A stretch of DNA of 64,000 bases, from contig BLLK01000022.1 in the NCBI GenBank assembly GCA_021927905.1, positions 2,542,001 to 2,606,000 of the forward strand, written 5' to 3'. Of the stretch, positions 42,699 through 56,694 are shown one piece after another. A model generated the notes under the pieces. That model saw only the letters and a list, made by a program, of their open reading frames with translations, had not been told where the DNA came from and did no database searches. This stretch comes from Chaetoceros tenuissimus (lineage: Eukaryota > Bacillariophyta > Thalassiosirophyceae > Chaetocerotales > Chaetocerotaceae). The translations under genes and the position numbers were made by a program. Every line of letters starts with the position of its first letter. Positions within the stretch are counted from its first letter, which is position 1.

Positions 42699-44309
42699 AT
42701 TGCTATGAAAATGATTCTCAGGAAGTTGATTTTGGTGAGGCTTCTTCGTGGTTATGAGTGTTTGTTTTTGATGATGTGGAGAATTTCATGAATCATCATT
42801 GATCATTGAGTTGTCTTCTGACCTGCCTCAACCTCTATTTTCCCGTGAGAAGAAATAACAGATCATTTCTTCGCCACCACAGCCACTATGTCATTAAAAA
42901 GGCCATAACTAAATTTTACTTAACAAAATCATGACGTACTTCAAAAAGAAAAGCTAAGCTGACATTTACTCCATTGAAGTTCAATCTTGTTGACATTTCA
43001 GAAAGTACGTCAGGATTTCGAAACTGTATTGGTAGTGTTTGTGCAAGAATTACAATTTCTGGCATTACCATCTGAAAAAATAGAATTGCTCGCAATTTGA
43101 AGATAAATCGATGCGAAAAGATTTATGATTTTTATTAAAGTTTCATTATTTCGAAATCAATACCTTTAGCGCTTACTTCATGAGATGTCCAAATTCAGAC
43201 AGATGTGCCGGCCAGATGGTGCAATGCAATATCATGTACAACTTGTTCGGACAAAATAGTCTTTGCGAACACAGACGTATTTCTGATGTTTGGTACTTGA
43301 AATGACGTAACTAAAAAACGTTCCTTTTTCCTTCAACCTTGCTTCAACTTTGTGCTAAAAGGAATGATGTAAGAATGCAATTGTGAATGATGCGTGAAGT
43401 ACGCATTTCGATTGCCACACCACAATTTAGGTGCGTCATTATTATTTTACATAATTACATGATGATGTTTTTAAAAACACATAATTTGATCAAGAGGAAT
43501 AGAGGGAGAGAGGGGGAGCTAAATCACATCTTCTACTGGGTTTCGATTCCATGCAGTAATTGCCATGTGTAATGTTACTTTTTGTAAAAACTAATTTTCA
43601 ATGAACTAGGTATATTGAAAAAGAAGATGACACATATTAGGTAACATGACATGAAGAAGGATGTGACGATTAATATCATACTACATAGCACACTAGCAAG
43701 TGATTACTAAAAAATACATATTACATTTTGTTTTCAGAAAGGATTATTATCATCCATATCTACTGATAATATCTTCCTGCTACAACATCCAACTTTTCAA
43801 CAACAATGTAAAAATAGCACATATAATAAATACCTCGTTGCTAATATTATATCGATGACTTGGTGAGTACAGATAGTCTAGTAGTATACATTCAAAGGAA
43901 ATCCCAACTTTTTAACCCTGTTTAAATCCAACTGCTGCCGTGAGAGATAGTAAAGAAGACCTGAGGAAGAAGCAATGATGACACAGTTTCTACTGATCTT
44001 AGCTGTTACAAAAGTTGCTGAAGATAGTAGATCGTTGCAGAATACTGATGGTACGTACGTACATAGGTACAAATATCTCGTACATAGAGTAAAAGTCTGA
44101 CGTAGTAAATAGCTAGTTTACTAGCTTTAAATTTTGTACCATAATATGTACCTTACGTAGTAATGTTTGTTCAAAGATACCTGCCTGACAGCCGTACAAG
44201 GTTCATCTTCCAATCCAAAATCCAATCATGTCCAATCTCACTTTGATAAAAGTACACTTCCCAACAAAGACAGAGAGCACAAATATATAATCAACACTCG
44301 TAATCCATT
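42699..44309. other. Intergenic 1.6 kb, divergent, no gene supported
   Basis: AT-rich sequence between the F-box gene start and the SET-domain gene start. It contains only short open frames and a small GTACGTACGTAC microsatellite near 44052. I see no RNA gene or inverted repeat. Confidence 0.6.
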
Positions 44310-46078
44310 ATGAAGAGTTTTGCCTTATCGTTGATATTATTGCTGTTGCAGGGGAATGGAATCGATGCGTTTGTTTCCCCTTCCCCTCGGACACAATATG
44401 CTGTTCAGTCCAAATTCCATTATGAACTTTCAGCAAAGAAAGGTTTTTCTTCGACTGATGATGTTTCTGCAAGTGACACAAAACAAAGACAGGCAGCAAT
44501 CGATGCTTTGCAAGATTGGGCAAAGAATTCTGGAATTTTGTAAGTTGCACTATTGCTTGAAAAAGATGTTTGTGAAGAAGACCTGAGTATTGTTCTAACA
44601 CACATTCACATGGGTTACCCTTGCACAGGAGGAAAGATGTTGATGTTGCATCTGGAGAACCAATTATAGGAGGAGGATTGGGACTTCTCACATCCACCAA
44701 TGTCGAACCTAATTCTGTATTGTTACAAGTACCTACTCATCTAACCTTTGCGACGTCTACATCAAAACTCGAAAAGAATCCAATTGTAGAAGATCTCTTT
44801 GAAGATCCGAAGGCATACATTAACGCACCATGGTGGGCAAAACTAAGCATTGACTTGATTGTGTGTAAACATGTGAATTCTAACAGAGAATCGCCGAATG
44901 GGGATAAGGTCGATATGACTCCATGGATCGAATCCTTACCGTCGACATTTTATACACCAATTCGATGGAACGAAGCACAGTTAGATGCTTTGCAATATAC
45001 ACCCTTGACATCAATGGTCAAAGCACAAGAAAATTTGACAAAGAAAATATTTGACCAATTATCCAAAGCTGTTTCACCTTCATCTCCTCTCTCGAAAGCG
45101 TTGACTTATGATGCTTTTTTGTGGGGTTGTGACTGTGCTAGATCTAGAGCTTTCTCTGGTGCCTATGGGGGGTCAGCATTTGATCCAAAACCTTATGCAT
45201 TCACTTTACTTCTTGTAGCAGCATATGTAGGGGCAGGATTAGGAAGTCTTGAACAAGCAAGTAATGGAGCAGGACTTGTTCTATGTGGATCTATCCTGAA
45301 AGATTTTGTATTTCCTAAACTCTTTCAATCGAAAAAATATATTATTTGTCCATTTATCGACATGGCAAATCACAAGGGTGTAGGTGAAGATGCAAATGTT
45401 GCATTTGAATACTTTGCTGATGGTTTTAGTGTCAGTACAAGGAGTGACGTAAACTTGGAGAAGAAGCAGGAAGTATTCATTACCTATGGTCCAAGGAGCA
45501 ATGACGCTCTTTTACAGTATTATGGATTTGTAGAACCAGGCAATGCACATGATGTATATATTATGCCTCCTTTGAGAGAATGGGATATTGATGCACTTGA
45601 AAAAGCTTGTGGTAGAACTTTTCAACCAGGTAGATTACAGAAATTAGAAAATGCTGGACTATTAGGAGGAACTTCTCTAGGGAAAGATGACGACGACGAC
45701 AATATCGAGGAAGGAGTAGCAAATCGTGGAAGAGGTGTTGTAGTTACAAGAGCAGGAGGTATTGATCCTGCAATCATAACAGCACTTCGTGCGTTGGTCT
45801 CAACTGCAGAGGAATGGGAAGCTGCCGGTGAAGCGGTTGGAAATTTCGTAACTGAAAATTCGGGTGGAAAAGAAAATGAACGCATTGCACGCTTGGCTGC
45901 CCAAAAGGCAATTGAACTTGAATTAGAAAATAAAGAGACTACTCTTGAGGAAGATGAAAGTACTTGGAGTAAACGAAATATACTTGGTCTAAGTGAAGAA
46001 GAATGTCTTGCCCTTGCATTCAGGATCGAAAAGAAGAAATTGTTGAAAGAAACTGCGTTTGCGTTATCTTTGAAATAG
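44310..46078 (+). CDS. SET-domain protein lysine methyltransferase, Rubisco LSMT-like, probably plastid
   Basis: Exons 44310-44539 and 44629-46078 join over an 89-bp GTAAGT...CACAG intron (phase 2, GIL-RKD) to 559 residues. The N-terminus is a signal peptide followed by IDAFVSPSPR, an A-F-V motif for plastid import. Landmarks of the LSMT/SETD3 class are GGGLGLLTSTNVEPNSVLLQ at the start of SET, SFYTPIRW-like WIESLPSTFYTPIRW, CARSRAF (R-S-R-x-F), CPFIDMANHKG (D-M-x-N-H) and VFITYGPRSNDALLQYYGFV (the Y-G-x-x-S/N-x-x-L-L-x-x-Y-G-F motif). The C-terminal 200 residues fit the Rubisco-LSMT substrate-binding domain. It likely methylates a plastid protein such as Rubisco large subunit or an aldolase; substrate is inferred only. 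Confidence 0.9.
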
Positions 46079-46512
46079 TGAAGATAACTCTACTTATGAT
46101 TATTCAGAGTATCTCAAAGTAAAATTTAAAGCTGCAAACTGCTAGACTAGTCTAGAATAAAAATAATTCAAATAAAGAATCATAACATTCTTATAAGGCT
46201 ATTGTCTAAAGCCAGGTAGGAACCCTGCCCAACGACGACCTTTCCACTTAATCTCCATCTCCACTTCATAATACTATTGGTATCTTTGTGGTGGAAGAGT
46301 CGTCTGTGCAAGTGTTCATTGCTTTCTAAATCCCATTCACTATTTCTATCATCTAGACGGTTCATTCATTCAGATGGTAGGAGTGATTTGGTGTGAATGA
46401 AATAGAATCATCAAGTATTGTTTGATAACCAAAAAAAAGAAAGAACAATTCTCTTTGTGCTTGGGTATTCAAAGAATAGTTGCAATAACAAGATATACAG
46501 TAAAAACTAGAA
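46079..46512. other. Intergenic between tandem plus-strand genes
   Basis: The 434 bases hold the 3' UTR of the SET-domain gene and the promoter of the next gene. Nothing else is apparent. Confidence 0.55.
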
Positions 46513-47841
46513 ATGGTATTTAGGCGGAGAAATATATCACTAAGACAAAGACCTACAAACAGAATTTGCAATTATCTCTGCAAGAAAATTTTGTTAGTGG
46601 TTGTGCAAATATTGTTCTTTTTGGTAATTGCATTTTCAAGCACTAATCTTTACAATGATCAGCCTCTATCAAGTTCAGGCTCTAAAAGAAAAAGGGAAAA
46701 GACAATGAGTGAGAAAGACTCAATTATGAATAAACTTATTTCTGATGATGGGATTGCATCACAGTCATCTCAATCCAAGGATGAGGAAAGACAGCACATT
46801 CATCAGATAAATGCATTGGATATGAAATCAAAGCTACAGACAAGATACGATGATTTGCCATCTCCTCCTTGGCCACAGCTTGACCATCGTATTGCAAAAG
46901 CCATACTTGATGGTACTATCATTGGATTTGATCCAAGTCAGGTATCATTTGATGCATCCAATACCATCGTGACTGCATATTATCAATTCACATCCAAGCA
47001 TGGTGTGGGCGAATATGAAAAATGGTTCACACGTCTACTAAGAGCTTCGGAGCCTATGATAATATTCTTAGAACCGGGTAGTTCGTGGTACGATTTTGTA
47101 CTGAAGCAGCGAACGCATGCTCCTACAATCATTGCTCCGATTCAATTCAATGAGTTAGTGATGAGTACGACCTTTACTACTGAGTTTTGGGACTTTATGT
47201 TTAGTATTGATTTGGAGGCTTCTGTGCATAAAAGTTCCAATGTTTACAAGATTTGGAATGAAAAACTGATTTTAATGTATGCTTCAATTCATTTGAATCC
47301 ATTTGAAACACCAAATTTTGTATGGATGGATGCAGGATATTTCCGCAATGATAGAGATGCTCCAGAATTGAATACTCCAGTTGTCAAAATAAATATTACA
47401 GAATCAGTACCAGAAGAGAAACTGCTTCTATTGCATGTTCGAAATGATCCATTATCATCACCTTCAAGAGTGAATATTGCAGGCAATTCATTTGTAGGGA
47501 GTGGTAAATCCTTCCTGACAATATATGAAAAATATTATGAAACATTTTGGGATTGGGTATCAATAGAAAAGTTTATAGGGTCAGATCAATTTGTAATGAC
47601 AGAAACTTGTCGGCGATACAAAGCCTATTGTCACCCGTTTCTTCCTGGGCGATTTAAAAGTTGGTTTGGATTGGCTCTGGCACTATCTGGGAAAAGAGAT
47701 GTTAGTCAAGTATCTCCAGAGTTTCTCTTTTTAGATGAACCTCCTTCAAATCCAGCCATTGTACCATCTGGGAAATACATTTCGTATTGTAGAAATGAAA
47801 TCATTACCAGTCCTTCTATTCAAGATTTCAATTGCGAATAA
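46513..47841 (+). CDS. Type II membrane protein of the HtrL/YibB family, putative glycosyltransferase-like
   Basis: A single exon of 442 residues. A basic N-terminus is followed by one membrane helix (ILLVVVQILFFLVIAF, about residues 26-42), so the bulk faces the Golgi or ER lumen. The folded part begins NTIVTAYYQFTSKHGVGEYE, with a W-F-x-R-L-L segment, then MIIFLEPGSSWYDF, a NPFETPNFVWMDAGYFRND stretch equivalent to the family's W-x-D-x-G, and NIAGNSFVGSGKSFLTIYEK. This order (T-A-Y-Y, F-L-x-P, W-x-D-x-G, G-x-x-F-x-G) is that of HtrL_YibB proteins, found in bacteria and some eukaryotes and related to glycosyltransferases. No enzymatic activity is established for them. Confidence 0.65.
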   Translation: MVFRRRNISLRQRPTNRICNYLCKKILLVVVQILFFLVIAFSSTNLYNDQPLSSSGSKRKREKTMSEKDSIMNKLISDDGIASQSSQSKDEERQHIHQINALDMKSKLQTRYDDLPSPPWPQLDHRIAKAILDGTIIGFDPSQVSFDASNTIVTAYYQFTSKHGVGEYEKWFTRLLRASEPMIIFLEPGSSWYDFVLKQRTHAPTIIAPIQFNELVMSTTFTTEFWDFMFSIDLEASVHKSSNVYKIWNEKLILMYASIHLNPFETPNFVWMDAGYFRNDRDAPELNTPVVKINITESVPEEKLLLLHVRNDPLSSPSRVNIAGNSFVGSGKSFLTIYEKYYETFWDWVSIEKFIGSDQFVMTETCRRYKAYCHPFLPGRFKSWFGLALALSGKRDVSQVSPEFLFLDEPPSNPAIVPSGKYISYCRNEIITSPSIQDFNCE

Positions 47842-48288
47842 TTGGATGAATAGGAAATGTATATATTCTGTAAATTAAAAAGTACATTTCATTATAAGTA
47901 GTCTGCATTTTTCGAACAGGTTAGACTACCTGACATATTTTTATTAATACAATCATTTTTATAACAATGACTATGTACATACTAGTCATTTCAATCGAGG
48001 TTATGAGGACATTGGGATCTGTAACAGCTTTATTGCGCAAAAGAGGAAGAACAAACACGCGAGGTGCACCAAAAGAAGGCGAACTCTACTTTCCAATTCC
48101 AATAGCCAATAGTATTTATATTTATTTTGGAAGCGTCAGATATCACTCATAGCGTTGAATATAAGTGCATTTTCATTTTCATTGACATTGCTGAAAGTTT
48201 GAAGCTGGCCCTGGAAAGATAAAGACTTCTAAATCGCAAACGAAGCTCAATTTTTACGTCATTATTCCATTCAGTTCTCAATCGCATA
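47842..48288. other. Intergenic between tandem plus-strand genes
   Basis: The 447 bases include the 3' UTR of the HtrL-like gene and the promoter of the GOST receptor gene. No other content was found. Confidence 0.55.
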
Positions 48289-50519
48289 ATGAAGTCATTC
48301 GCATTGAAAGTATTTCTTTCTACTATCCTATGTTCCGCAGTAGTTGCAGAAATAAAGACATTCAACAGTGTCATAGAAGCAACATCTGAATTTGTACAAT
48401 TTACATCGGTAAGTCTCAAAGCCATGAAATGGTCATTTGTTACATAAAAATGCAATTCTCATCTCAATTTGAATCACGAAGGGTTTTCTTGTTGACCCTG
48501 GATATGTAGATTTATCAACTGTCAAACTTGTTCCATTTGGAGATTCTTACATGATTGAAGGTGATGGTGATGACTATGTTGAAAATGACGATGGTGAACT
48601 TCTTGAAACAGATGATGTATTCAATGACAAAGGGACATCAAGTCCTACTGCTTCCCCCACGGTAAAGGTAACTGAATCACCAACTCCATTGGCAACAAAA
48701 AAGGCTACCGTTACAAATGCACCAACTACCTTGGCTACGAAAAATGTAGAAAAAGATGTAACAAGTGCACCATCTGCTGCAGCAACTGATGCAGCGACAG
48801 AAAAAGTTACTGATGCAGCAACTGATACAGTGACAGAAAAAGTTACTGATGCAGCAACTGAGGGAGTGACGGAAAAAGTTACTGATGCAGTGACGGAAAA
48901 GACTACTGAAAAAACAACGGAAAAGGCTACGCCAATACCACCAGATGCAAAAGCAACAGTAGAAGAAGATGATTATTACGATGATGATGATGAAGGAGCC
49001 AAAGATGCTGTGACTGCTGCTCCTATTGCAAAAACGCCTGCTGTCGTTGATGAGGAGGATGACTATTATGATGACGATACTGGTAAAAGAAAACTTGCTG
49101 GAGAAAACAGTATTGTTGAACTTCTTTTCTTTCATCAGCCTGCCGACTGTGAGAAAACCAAGGCTGGCTGTGACTGGCCTAAGCTTGGAGTGGGTGCTAG
49201 GGATAACATCGGAACTATTCGTTATTGCTGCACTGAAGATGCGATAGTTCTTGGAATTTGTGAACAGGATAGAAAGGGAAGAGTCATCATTAATGAAAGT
49301 ACATACACTGGAGAAATTCGACCAGTTCTTGTTCCGGCATCTGGAAGTGACGCTTTGAAAATAGAGTCACCTATCATGGATACCAATAAGGCAGGGACTG
49401 GAACATATACTTTGGTTCTTGCAAATTGCGATGATTATGGTAGAAGTGTTCTTATTTCAGGTCAATATGTTTGGAGGAGCAAGGGTGGATATCTTCCTGG
49501 AGATCTCTTTGACGAGTGGCATTTCTTGACTTTCTTCACCATCGGATATTTCTTACTCATGTTTTGGTACGGAAAAAGTATGAAAGATAACAGCGACTCT
49601 ACAATTGGCATTCAAAAGTGGATTTTGGGAACCATCATTTTGGGACTTCTTCAACTTATTCTGAAAGGAATTGATTACATGGAATGGAATATGGCTGGAA
49701 CTCGAATTGATGGAGTGATGTATTCTTGTAAGTATGCGTGAATGGGTTGGCAATGAGTTTACTTCAAGGATCTTAGCTCATTTTATTTTATTTGCTTTGA
49801 AAGGGATTACAATTGGAGTGTTGAAGGGGGCAATATCACGTTGTCTTTTGGTCATGGTCAGTTTGGGATGGGGAGTCATTCGTGACGATCTTGGAGATCA
49901 AATGAAGAAGATCATTAGTCTTGGTATCGTTTATTCGGTCTTTGCTTTCTCTAGAGATGTTGCGGAAATTATTTTTGTAGAAGAGTTGCAGACTTTGTCT
50001 GTTGCGGCAGAAGAAAAGATTTATGATGTTTTCACGATTCTCACTTTTATCACTGCTGCAATCGACGTTACATTTTACATGTGGATTCTTGATGCGCTCA
50101 ATAATACCATGCAGTATTTGGAAAATATGAATCAGTCAATGAAGCTGAAGCGTTATTTGAGATTACGTTTGATTCTTCTATTCTCAATTCTCTTTGGAAT
50201 TGGATGGTCTGTGTTCGAGATAGTAGATAAAACTATGGAGGATCAAATTTTGAGCGAAGGCCAAGATTGGCTCTTGCGTGCACTTTGGACTGTAAATTAC
50301 ACCTTTGTTTTGGTTTCGATTGCATTATTGTGGAAGCCAGATCCAAGGGCCAAAGAATTCGCATACGTTATGGAGCTTCCTTCAATTGGTGATGACATGA
50401 TCTTGGAAACTTCCATTGATTCACCTGACGATGATGATGGTGTTAATGTACAGTACAGCGATGCTGTCAATAGTGGACAGGACAGCAGATTTACTATTGA
50501 TGATGGTGTTGCGACATGA
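48289..50519 (+). CDS. GOST-type seven-transmembrane protein (TMEM87/GPR107-like, Lung_7-TM_R family)
   Basis: Three exons, 48289-48408, 48482-49727 and 49777-50519, with introns of 73 and 49 bp, join in phase to 702 residues. The signal peptide is MKSFALKVFLSTILCSAVVA. The ectodomain has a Thr/Ala/Glu-Lys repeat region (TEKVTDAATD units, 48780-48930) and acidic Tyr/Asp clusters, then a GOLD-like fold with paired Cys and VLANCDDYGRSVLISGQYVW. Seven helices follow from WHFLTFFTIGYFLLMFW; CLLVMVSLGWGVIRDDLG is the signature Q/S-x-G-W-G-V-x-R motif of the Lung_7-TM_R family. Members act in Golgi-endosome traffic and mechanosensing. The C-terminal tail is acidic and cytosolic. The low-complexity ectodomain insert is unusual for the family. 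Confidence 0.88.
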
Positions 50520-50708
50520 TAGTAGGGTCTCACTACTGAATAAGTCTAAAACATAATTGCAATTTTGATAATATGAGAGATCTAATTTACAGAGTGGTAA
50601 TGTTAGACTACGGTATGTCATGATTATAGTAAAGATTCTCAGGAACGAAGGGCAACAATTCGCATCCAATGCGATCGAAGGTGTCTTGTGAAAAGCCGAA
50701 ATCAAAGT

Positions 50709-51810
<1,102 letters not shown>

Positions 51811-52105
51811 TTTTCTGAAATCAGAACTTTACTAGAATAGAAGAGCTGCAGATATCAAAAAATATAGCAGAGCACTACCTGAAGGTAGAAGGCAGGCAAT
51901 TCGCACTTTTTAACTTTTAACACTCATAATATCAAACATTCAACATTGATGAAAAGCAAATAAAATAAATAGAATCACCTCCTTCATTTACAGTACTGCA
52001 GAGAATAGTTATTTATAGGTTCAAAGATTTCAGTGCTATTGTGAATTGACGAGCGTGATCTAGCTAGAGGAACAATATTCTGTGAATAAAGAATTTCAAT
52101 CAAAA
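51811..52105. other. Spacer next to the left H3 arm
   Basis: Unique AT-rich sequence between the H3 arm and the TRAPPC2L-like gene. It should contain that gene's promoter. A GTG-initiated open frame crossing the H3 upstream region (51564-51818) is not a gene. Confidence 0.5.
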
Positions 52106-52978
52106 ATGTCGGGAAGCATAATAGATTCAATTCTCATTACTTCTGTAAACAGCGATATGCACATGGAAGATGACCAAGTAATTTATGTCCAGTCAATTCA
52201 CGATTTTGAGGAAGAGGACGACGAGGAAGAGAAGACTGCCAGTGATACTTTCAGTATCGAGAGGGATTTATTTGGCTTTGATGAAAATGATCACGAAAAT
52301 GCTGCATCTGTTGCTTCGTCAAAGTCTTTAAAGCATCAGTTTCTTCTAAACACTGCTCTTGAAACTATGAATCATGGCATTCAACCAAAATTGGCTGCAA
52401 ATGTAGTTCCAAAAATCCTGGAAGATGATCCAGAGGCCCATAGCAGCAGTGAGAAGGCTCATTCGAAAATGTATCAAGGTTTGATCTGTGTTATGGAAAA
52501 TTTTAGATTTTATGGTAAGTTTCAATCATAGATGGGGCAAAGGTCTGAGCCGAAATGAATATCAATAGGAATCTTCAATCTTCATCATTTTCACATGAAT
52601 CTGTGCTTTTGCTGATAAACCATCGTCTTCTTTATTTATAGGTTACAAAACTAATACTGGAATCAAGATAGTCGTAGGTGTGAAGAACAATGTTCTTCCA
52701 TCAGATACTGAACTATGCAAATCAAGAGATGAAACAATACAATACTTTTTGGTATGTGAAGTTTATGAATTTGATTTGTTCTAATACCTACGTGAATATC
52801 ACAAGCTCATTCTGTTACTTATTGCATATTCATTTCATTTCTTTAGACGAAAATACACGAGCATTACGTTCATCATCAATTGAATCCCTTTAGTCAAAAG
52901 CATGGTCAGATCAGGTCAAAATCCTTTCAGTTGAAAATGCGAGAAATATTACGGGGTATAGACAAAAATGAATGCTGA
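52106..52978 (+). CDS. TRAPP complex subunit 2-like protein (TRAPPC2L/sedlin family)
   Basis: Three exons, 52106-52514, 52642-52751 and 52847-52978, with introns of 127 and 95 bp, join in phase to 216 residues. The start is MSGSIIDSILITSVNSD; an upstream GTG is not needed. An acidic insert (DFEEEDDEEE) follows the first strand. The longin-type core is HQFLLNTALETMNHG, then KMYQGLICVMENFRFYGYKT, NTGIKIVVGVKNN, TIQYFLTKIHEHYVHHQLNP. This is the TRAPPC2L order: L-x-x-A-L-D-x-x, L-G-L-L-x-x-x-E-x-x-x-V-Y-G-Y, K-x-x-V, and H-x-x-Y-x-x-x-x-x-N-P-F. TRAPP tethers vesicles at the Golgi. It is longer than the usual 140 residues because of N-terminal and central acidic inserts. It lies entirely between the two H3 arms. 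Confidence 0.87.
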
Positions 52979-53403
52979 ATGTAAAGAGCAAAACTGTTGA
53001 TATGAGAATCATTGTGTATTGAAAACTCCAATTTTGGAATATTTTCAGTGAATAATAAGAAAAGGAACACATAAATGGAAAAGGCTAATGTTTGAAGTAC
53101 ATCCATACATCACTTCTTTTACTAAAGAATGAAGTCAGCTCTTATGCAATAAACAACAACCATACTTTTTATTTGTTGGCAGACAAAAAGATGAAGGGAA
53201 ATTCAAATAGTGCGAATAAATTACCTAAAATATGATAAGGCTTTTCACTTTTTATACAAAATACTATAATAATGATGTGCAACTCGTATTGTTCCAATTC
53301 ATAGCACTTCGCCTTCCGATCCTGCTACCATACAATAATAATGGAAAGATACAAGATTTTGTTCCGAACAATAATTGGGACTAATTACCTATTATTTAAA
53401 AGA
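52979..53403. other. Spacer next to the right H3 arm
   Basis: AT-rich 3' flank of the TRAPPC2L-like gene up to the H3 right arm. It contains no open frame of note. Confidence 0.55.
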
Positions 53404-54511
<1,108 letters not shown>

Positions 54512-55033
54512 GAATCTCATTACATGAAAAGGGTTTCGACTAACATCATTCATCTTCGTGAACAAGCAACACTTTTTCTTCCATAAATACCTTTTTCAAT
54601 TTTTCTTGAATGTATTTGTTCACCTGGTTGAGAGAGTTATCTCAGAGGGGGTTTCTGTAGACTAATCATTTCGCTTGTATTGCATAAATAAACAATTCTG
54701 TAAAATAGTAGCACGCGAAGTCATATTTTTCTCTTCACTTTTCTAGTCTTCTCTTAAGAATTGAAAACTTAACGTTCATAATTGAAACAAAGATGAAACA
54801 ATATTATTTCTATTGATAGATTGTATATGCCATCTCCTCATGTGGAATTGGTTCAGCCTCAATTGTAAAGTATGAAACAGTCGTGAGTTATACTAATTAA
54901 TTGTATTTGGAGTGTGATAAAGTTTCGTATCAGTTTCACAATTCCTTTCTCATAAGCGAAAAAAATGTATCGTAATTTCTATCTAATAAGAAAATTCAAC
55001 ATCTACATGTTTTACTTTATATTCTGAAAGAAT
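54512..55033. other. Intergenic between convergent genes
   Basis: The 522 bases hold the 3' UTRs of histone H3 and ribosomal protein L10A. No stem-loop of the animal histone type was noticed just after the H3 stop. Confidence 0.5.
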
Positions 55034-55726
55034 TTAGAAGTAAATCTGCTGGGATGGTCCCATGGAAGACTTGATGTAGATAACTCCAATGTTTTGCCAC
55101 TGCTTCTTCAACAAAGAAGCCAAGAAGTTCGCTGCCAACTGTACGTTAACAGTGTTCTCCTTCTTGGAGAGGGTTACGTTTCCTACAGCAACGTTCATGG
55201 TCATTACCTTCTTCAACTGGAACTTGATGGTTGCCTTGATCTCATCAATCTTCTCCTGCATATCATCAGATGGTGGAAGAAGAGTTGGGAACTTTCCTGC
55301 CTTGGTAAGACCTGGTCCAAGAAGACGAGGAACCATCTTGATCATGTTTGCAGAAGCAATGAAGAAATCATACTTCTTTGCAAGCTTCTTCACAAGCTTC
55401 TTGTTCTTGTTAAGCTTCTTCAAGTCCTCAACAGACATGGAGTCAACTCCGATACGGTCAGCCTGCTCACAATGTGCAGCGTTTCCAAGAACACAGCACT
55501 TGAGGTTTGGACGAGGAACAGATGGAAGCTTGAAGGTTCCACTGAAACGCTTCTCACGCTGAGGATCGTAGTTCTTAAGGGTTACTTGCAGCTCGATGGT
55601 CTCAATGAAGTTACGCTTCTTTCCCTTTACGTCAGCACCAGCAACCTTGATGGTCTCGCCGTTTGCGAAAGCAAGGATATCATCCATAGCCTTGTCGAGG
55701 AGTGCGGAGTTGAGCTTGTTAGACAT
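55034..55726 (-). CDS. RPL10A: 60S ribosomal protein L10A (uL1)
   Basis: A single exon of 230 residues. Canonical uL1 segments are [42 protein letters not shown] preceded by MVPRLLGPG, and [16 protein letters not shown]. It ends [11 protein letters not shown], the usual C-terminus. uL1 forms the L1 stalk that guides deacylated tRNA out of the ribosome. A small 5' UTR intron is likely, because a GTAACT...CCTATAG pair lies just upstream (about 55815-55785). Codon use is strongly biased to C-ending codons, as in other highly expressed genes here. Confidence 0.97.
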   Translation of the reverse strand: MSNKLNSALLDKAMDDILAFANGETIKVAGADVKGKKRNFIETIELQVTLKNYDPQREKRFSGTFKLPSVPRPNLKCCVLGNAAHCEQADRIGVDSMSVEDLKKLNKNKKLVKKLAKKYDFFIASANMIKMVPRLLGPGLTKAGKFPTLLPPSDDMQEKIDEIKATIKFQLKKVMTMNVAVGNVTLSKKENTVNVQLAANFLASLLKKQWQNIGVIYIKSSMGPSQQIYF

Positions 55727-56432
55727 GTTGATTTATGAAAAGTTACTTGTTCCGAGTAATGACGGGGCGAATTAAATTCTATAGGAGGAAAAATGGAAAT
55801 GTGTGTGAGTTACCGGCTTACTAAAAATTCAGTTTTCATGATGTGTGTCTAATGTCCCACGTGTGCATGCTAGATGAGCTCTCTCGAGCAAAGACAACTA
55901 GTGCAAACAGTATGATAAACAAATTGAAAAGAATTTGCAATGGACATCTGAATGTTGAGACTCCAACTACATTTACCTACCTTCTCGCGAAAAAGTGGTG
56001 AGTTGGTGAGGTGATGAGGTTCATCATCTACTTAGGCAGGATGCTAACAAAAAGGAGCTTCAAGCTGTGGTAAAAAAAGGAAGAAACAGTGGCCAGGAAG
56101 AAGAACGTCTGTCCTCGTACGTTTCTACAATGGCTAGAACTACACTTACAAAACTATCCCCACCTTTCAATTGATGGAGACAGAATTTCTAACTGGACTC
56201 AACCCTCGCAATTATTGCAAAGAAAAGTAAGAAGTTTATTCAGCTTTGATATGAATCAAAACAAAATCTACCTTGAATAAAAACCTATGAGAAGAAAAGA
56301 CAAGCATGTGGAGACTTGTAAAATTTATATATAATGTAAAGTGAGACTTTCTCTATGAGAAGAAAAGACAAGAATGTGGAGACTTGTAAAGTATATGTAT
56401 AATGTAAAATGAGGCAACCAACACTAACAATA
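55727..56432. other. Intergenic with a 68-bp direct repeat
   Basis: This gap holds the L10A promoter, then a GTG-initiated 63-codon frame (56089-56280) that is not credible, then the direct repeat at 56285-56415 that reaches to within 20 bases of tRNA-Asp. Confidence 0.55.
56285..56415. repeat. Two tandem copies of a 68-bp unit upstream of tRNA-Asp
   Basis: CTATGAGAAGAAAAGACAAG starts the unit at 56285 and CTATGAGAAGAAAAGACAAG appears again at 56353. The copies continue with TGTGGAGACTTGTAAA and differ at a few positions. The last copy ends about 18 bases before the tRNA. Confidence 0.92.
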
Positions 56433-56504
56433 TCCGTCATAGTATAGTGGCTAGTATCCCCGCCTGTCACGCGGGAGACCAGGGTTCGATTCCCTGTGAC
56501 GGAG
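56433..56504 (+). tRNA. tRNA-Asp (GTC)
   Basis: The acceptor stem is TCCGTCA/TGACGGA with discriminator G, the anticodon stem CCCGC/GCGGG around loop CTGTCAC (anticodon GTC), and the T-arm CAGGG-TTCGATT-CCCTG. No intron. Box A and box B look intact. Confidence 0.95.
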
Positions 56505-56694
56505 AAAACTTTTGCTCAAAACATCTCTTTTTTAATCGAGAGCTTTAAAGAGGAACAAAATAGACTGTGTAGTCCTTGAGATATGCAATGATGATTTTCG
56601 ACTTTGACCAGTTTTTAACCTTTGGCTTTGTCGAACAGTCGGTCTCATCACCCTCATAGTTTCGTTCTGTATGCAATATTTTTTGTTAATTTAA

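Noticed and set aside
56089-56280. 63-codon frame upstream of tRNA-Asp
   Set aside because: Starts at GTG, has no context and no recognisable sequence.
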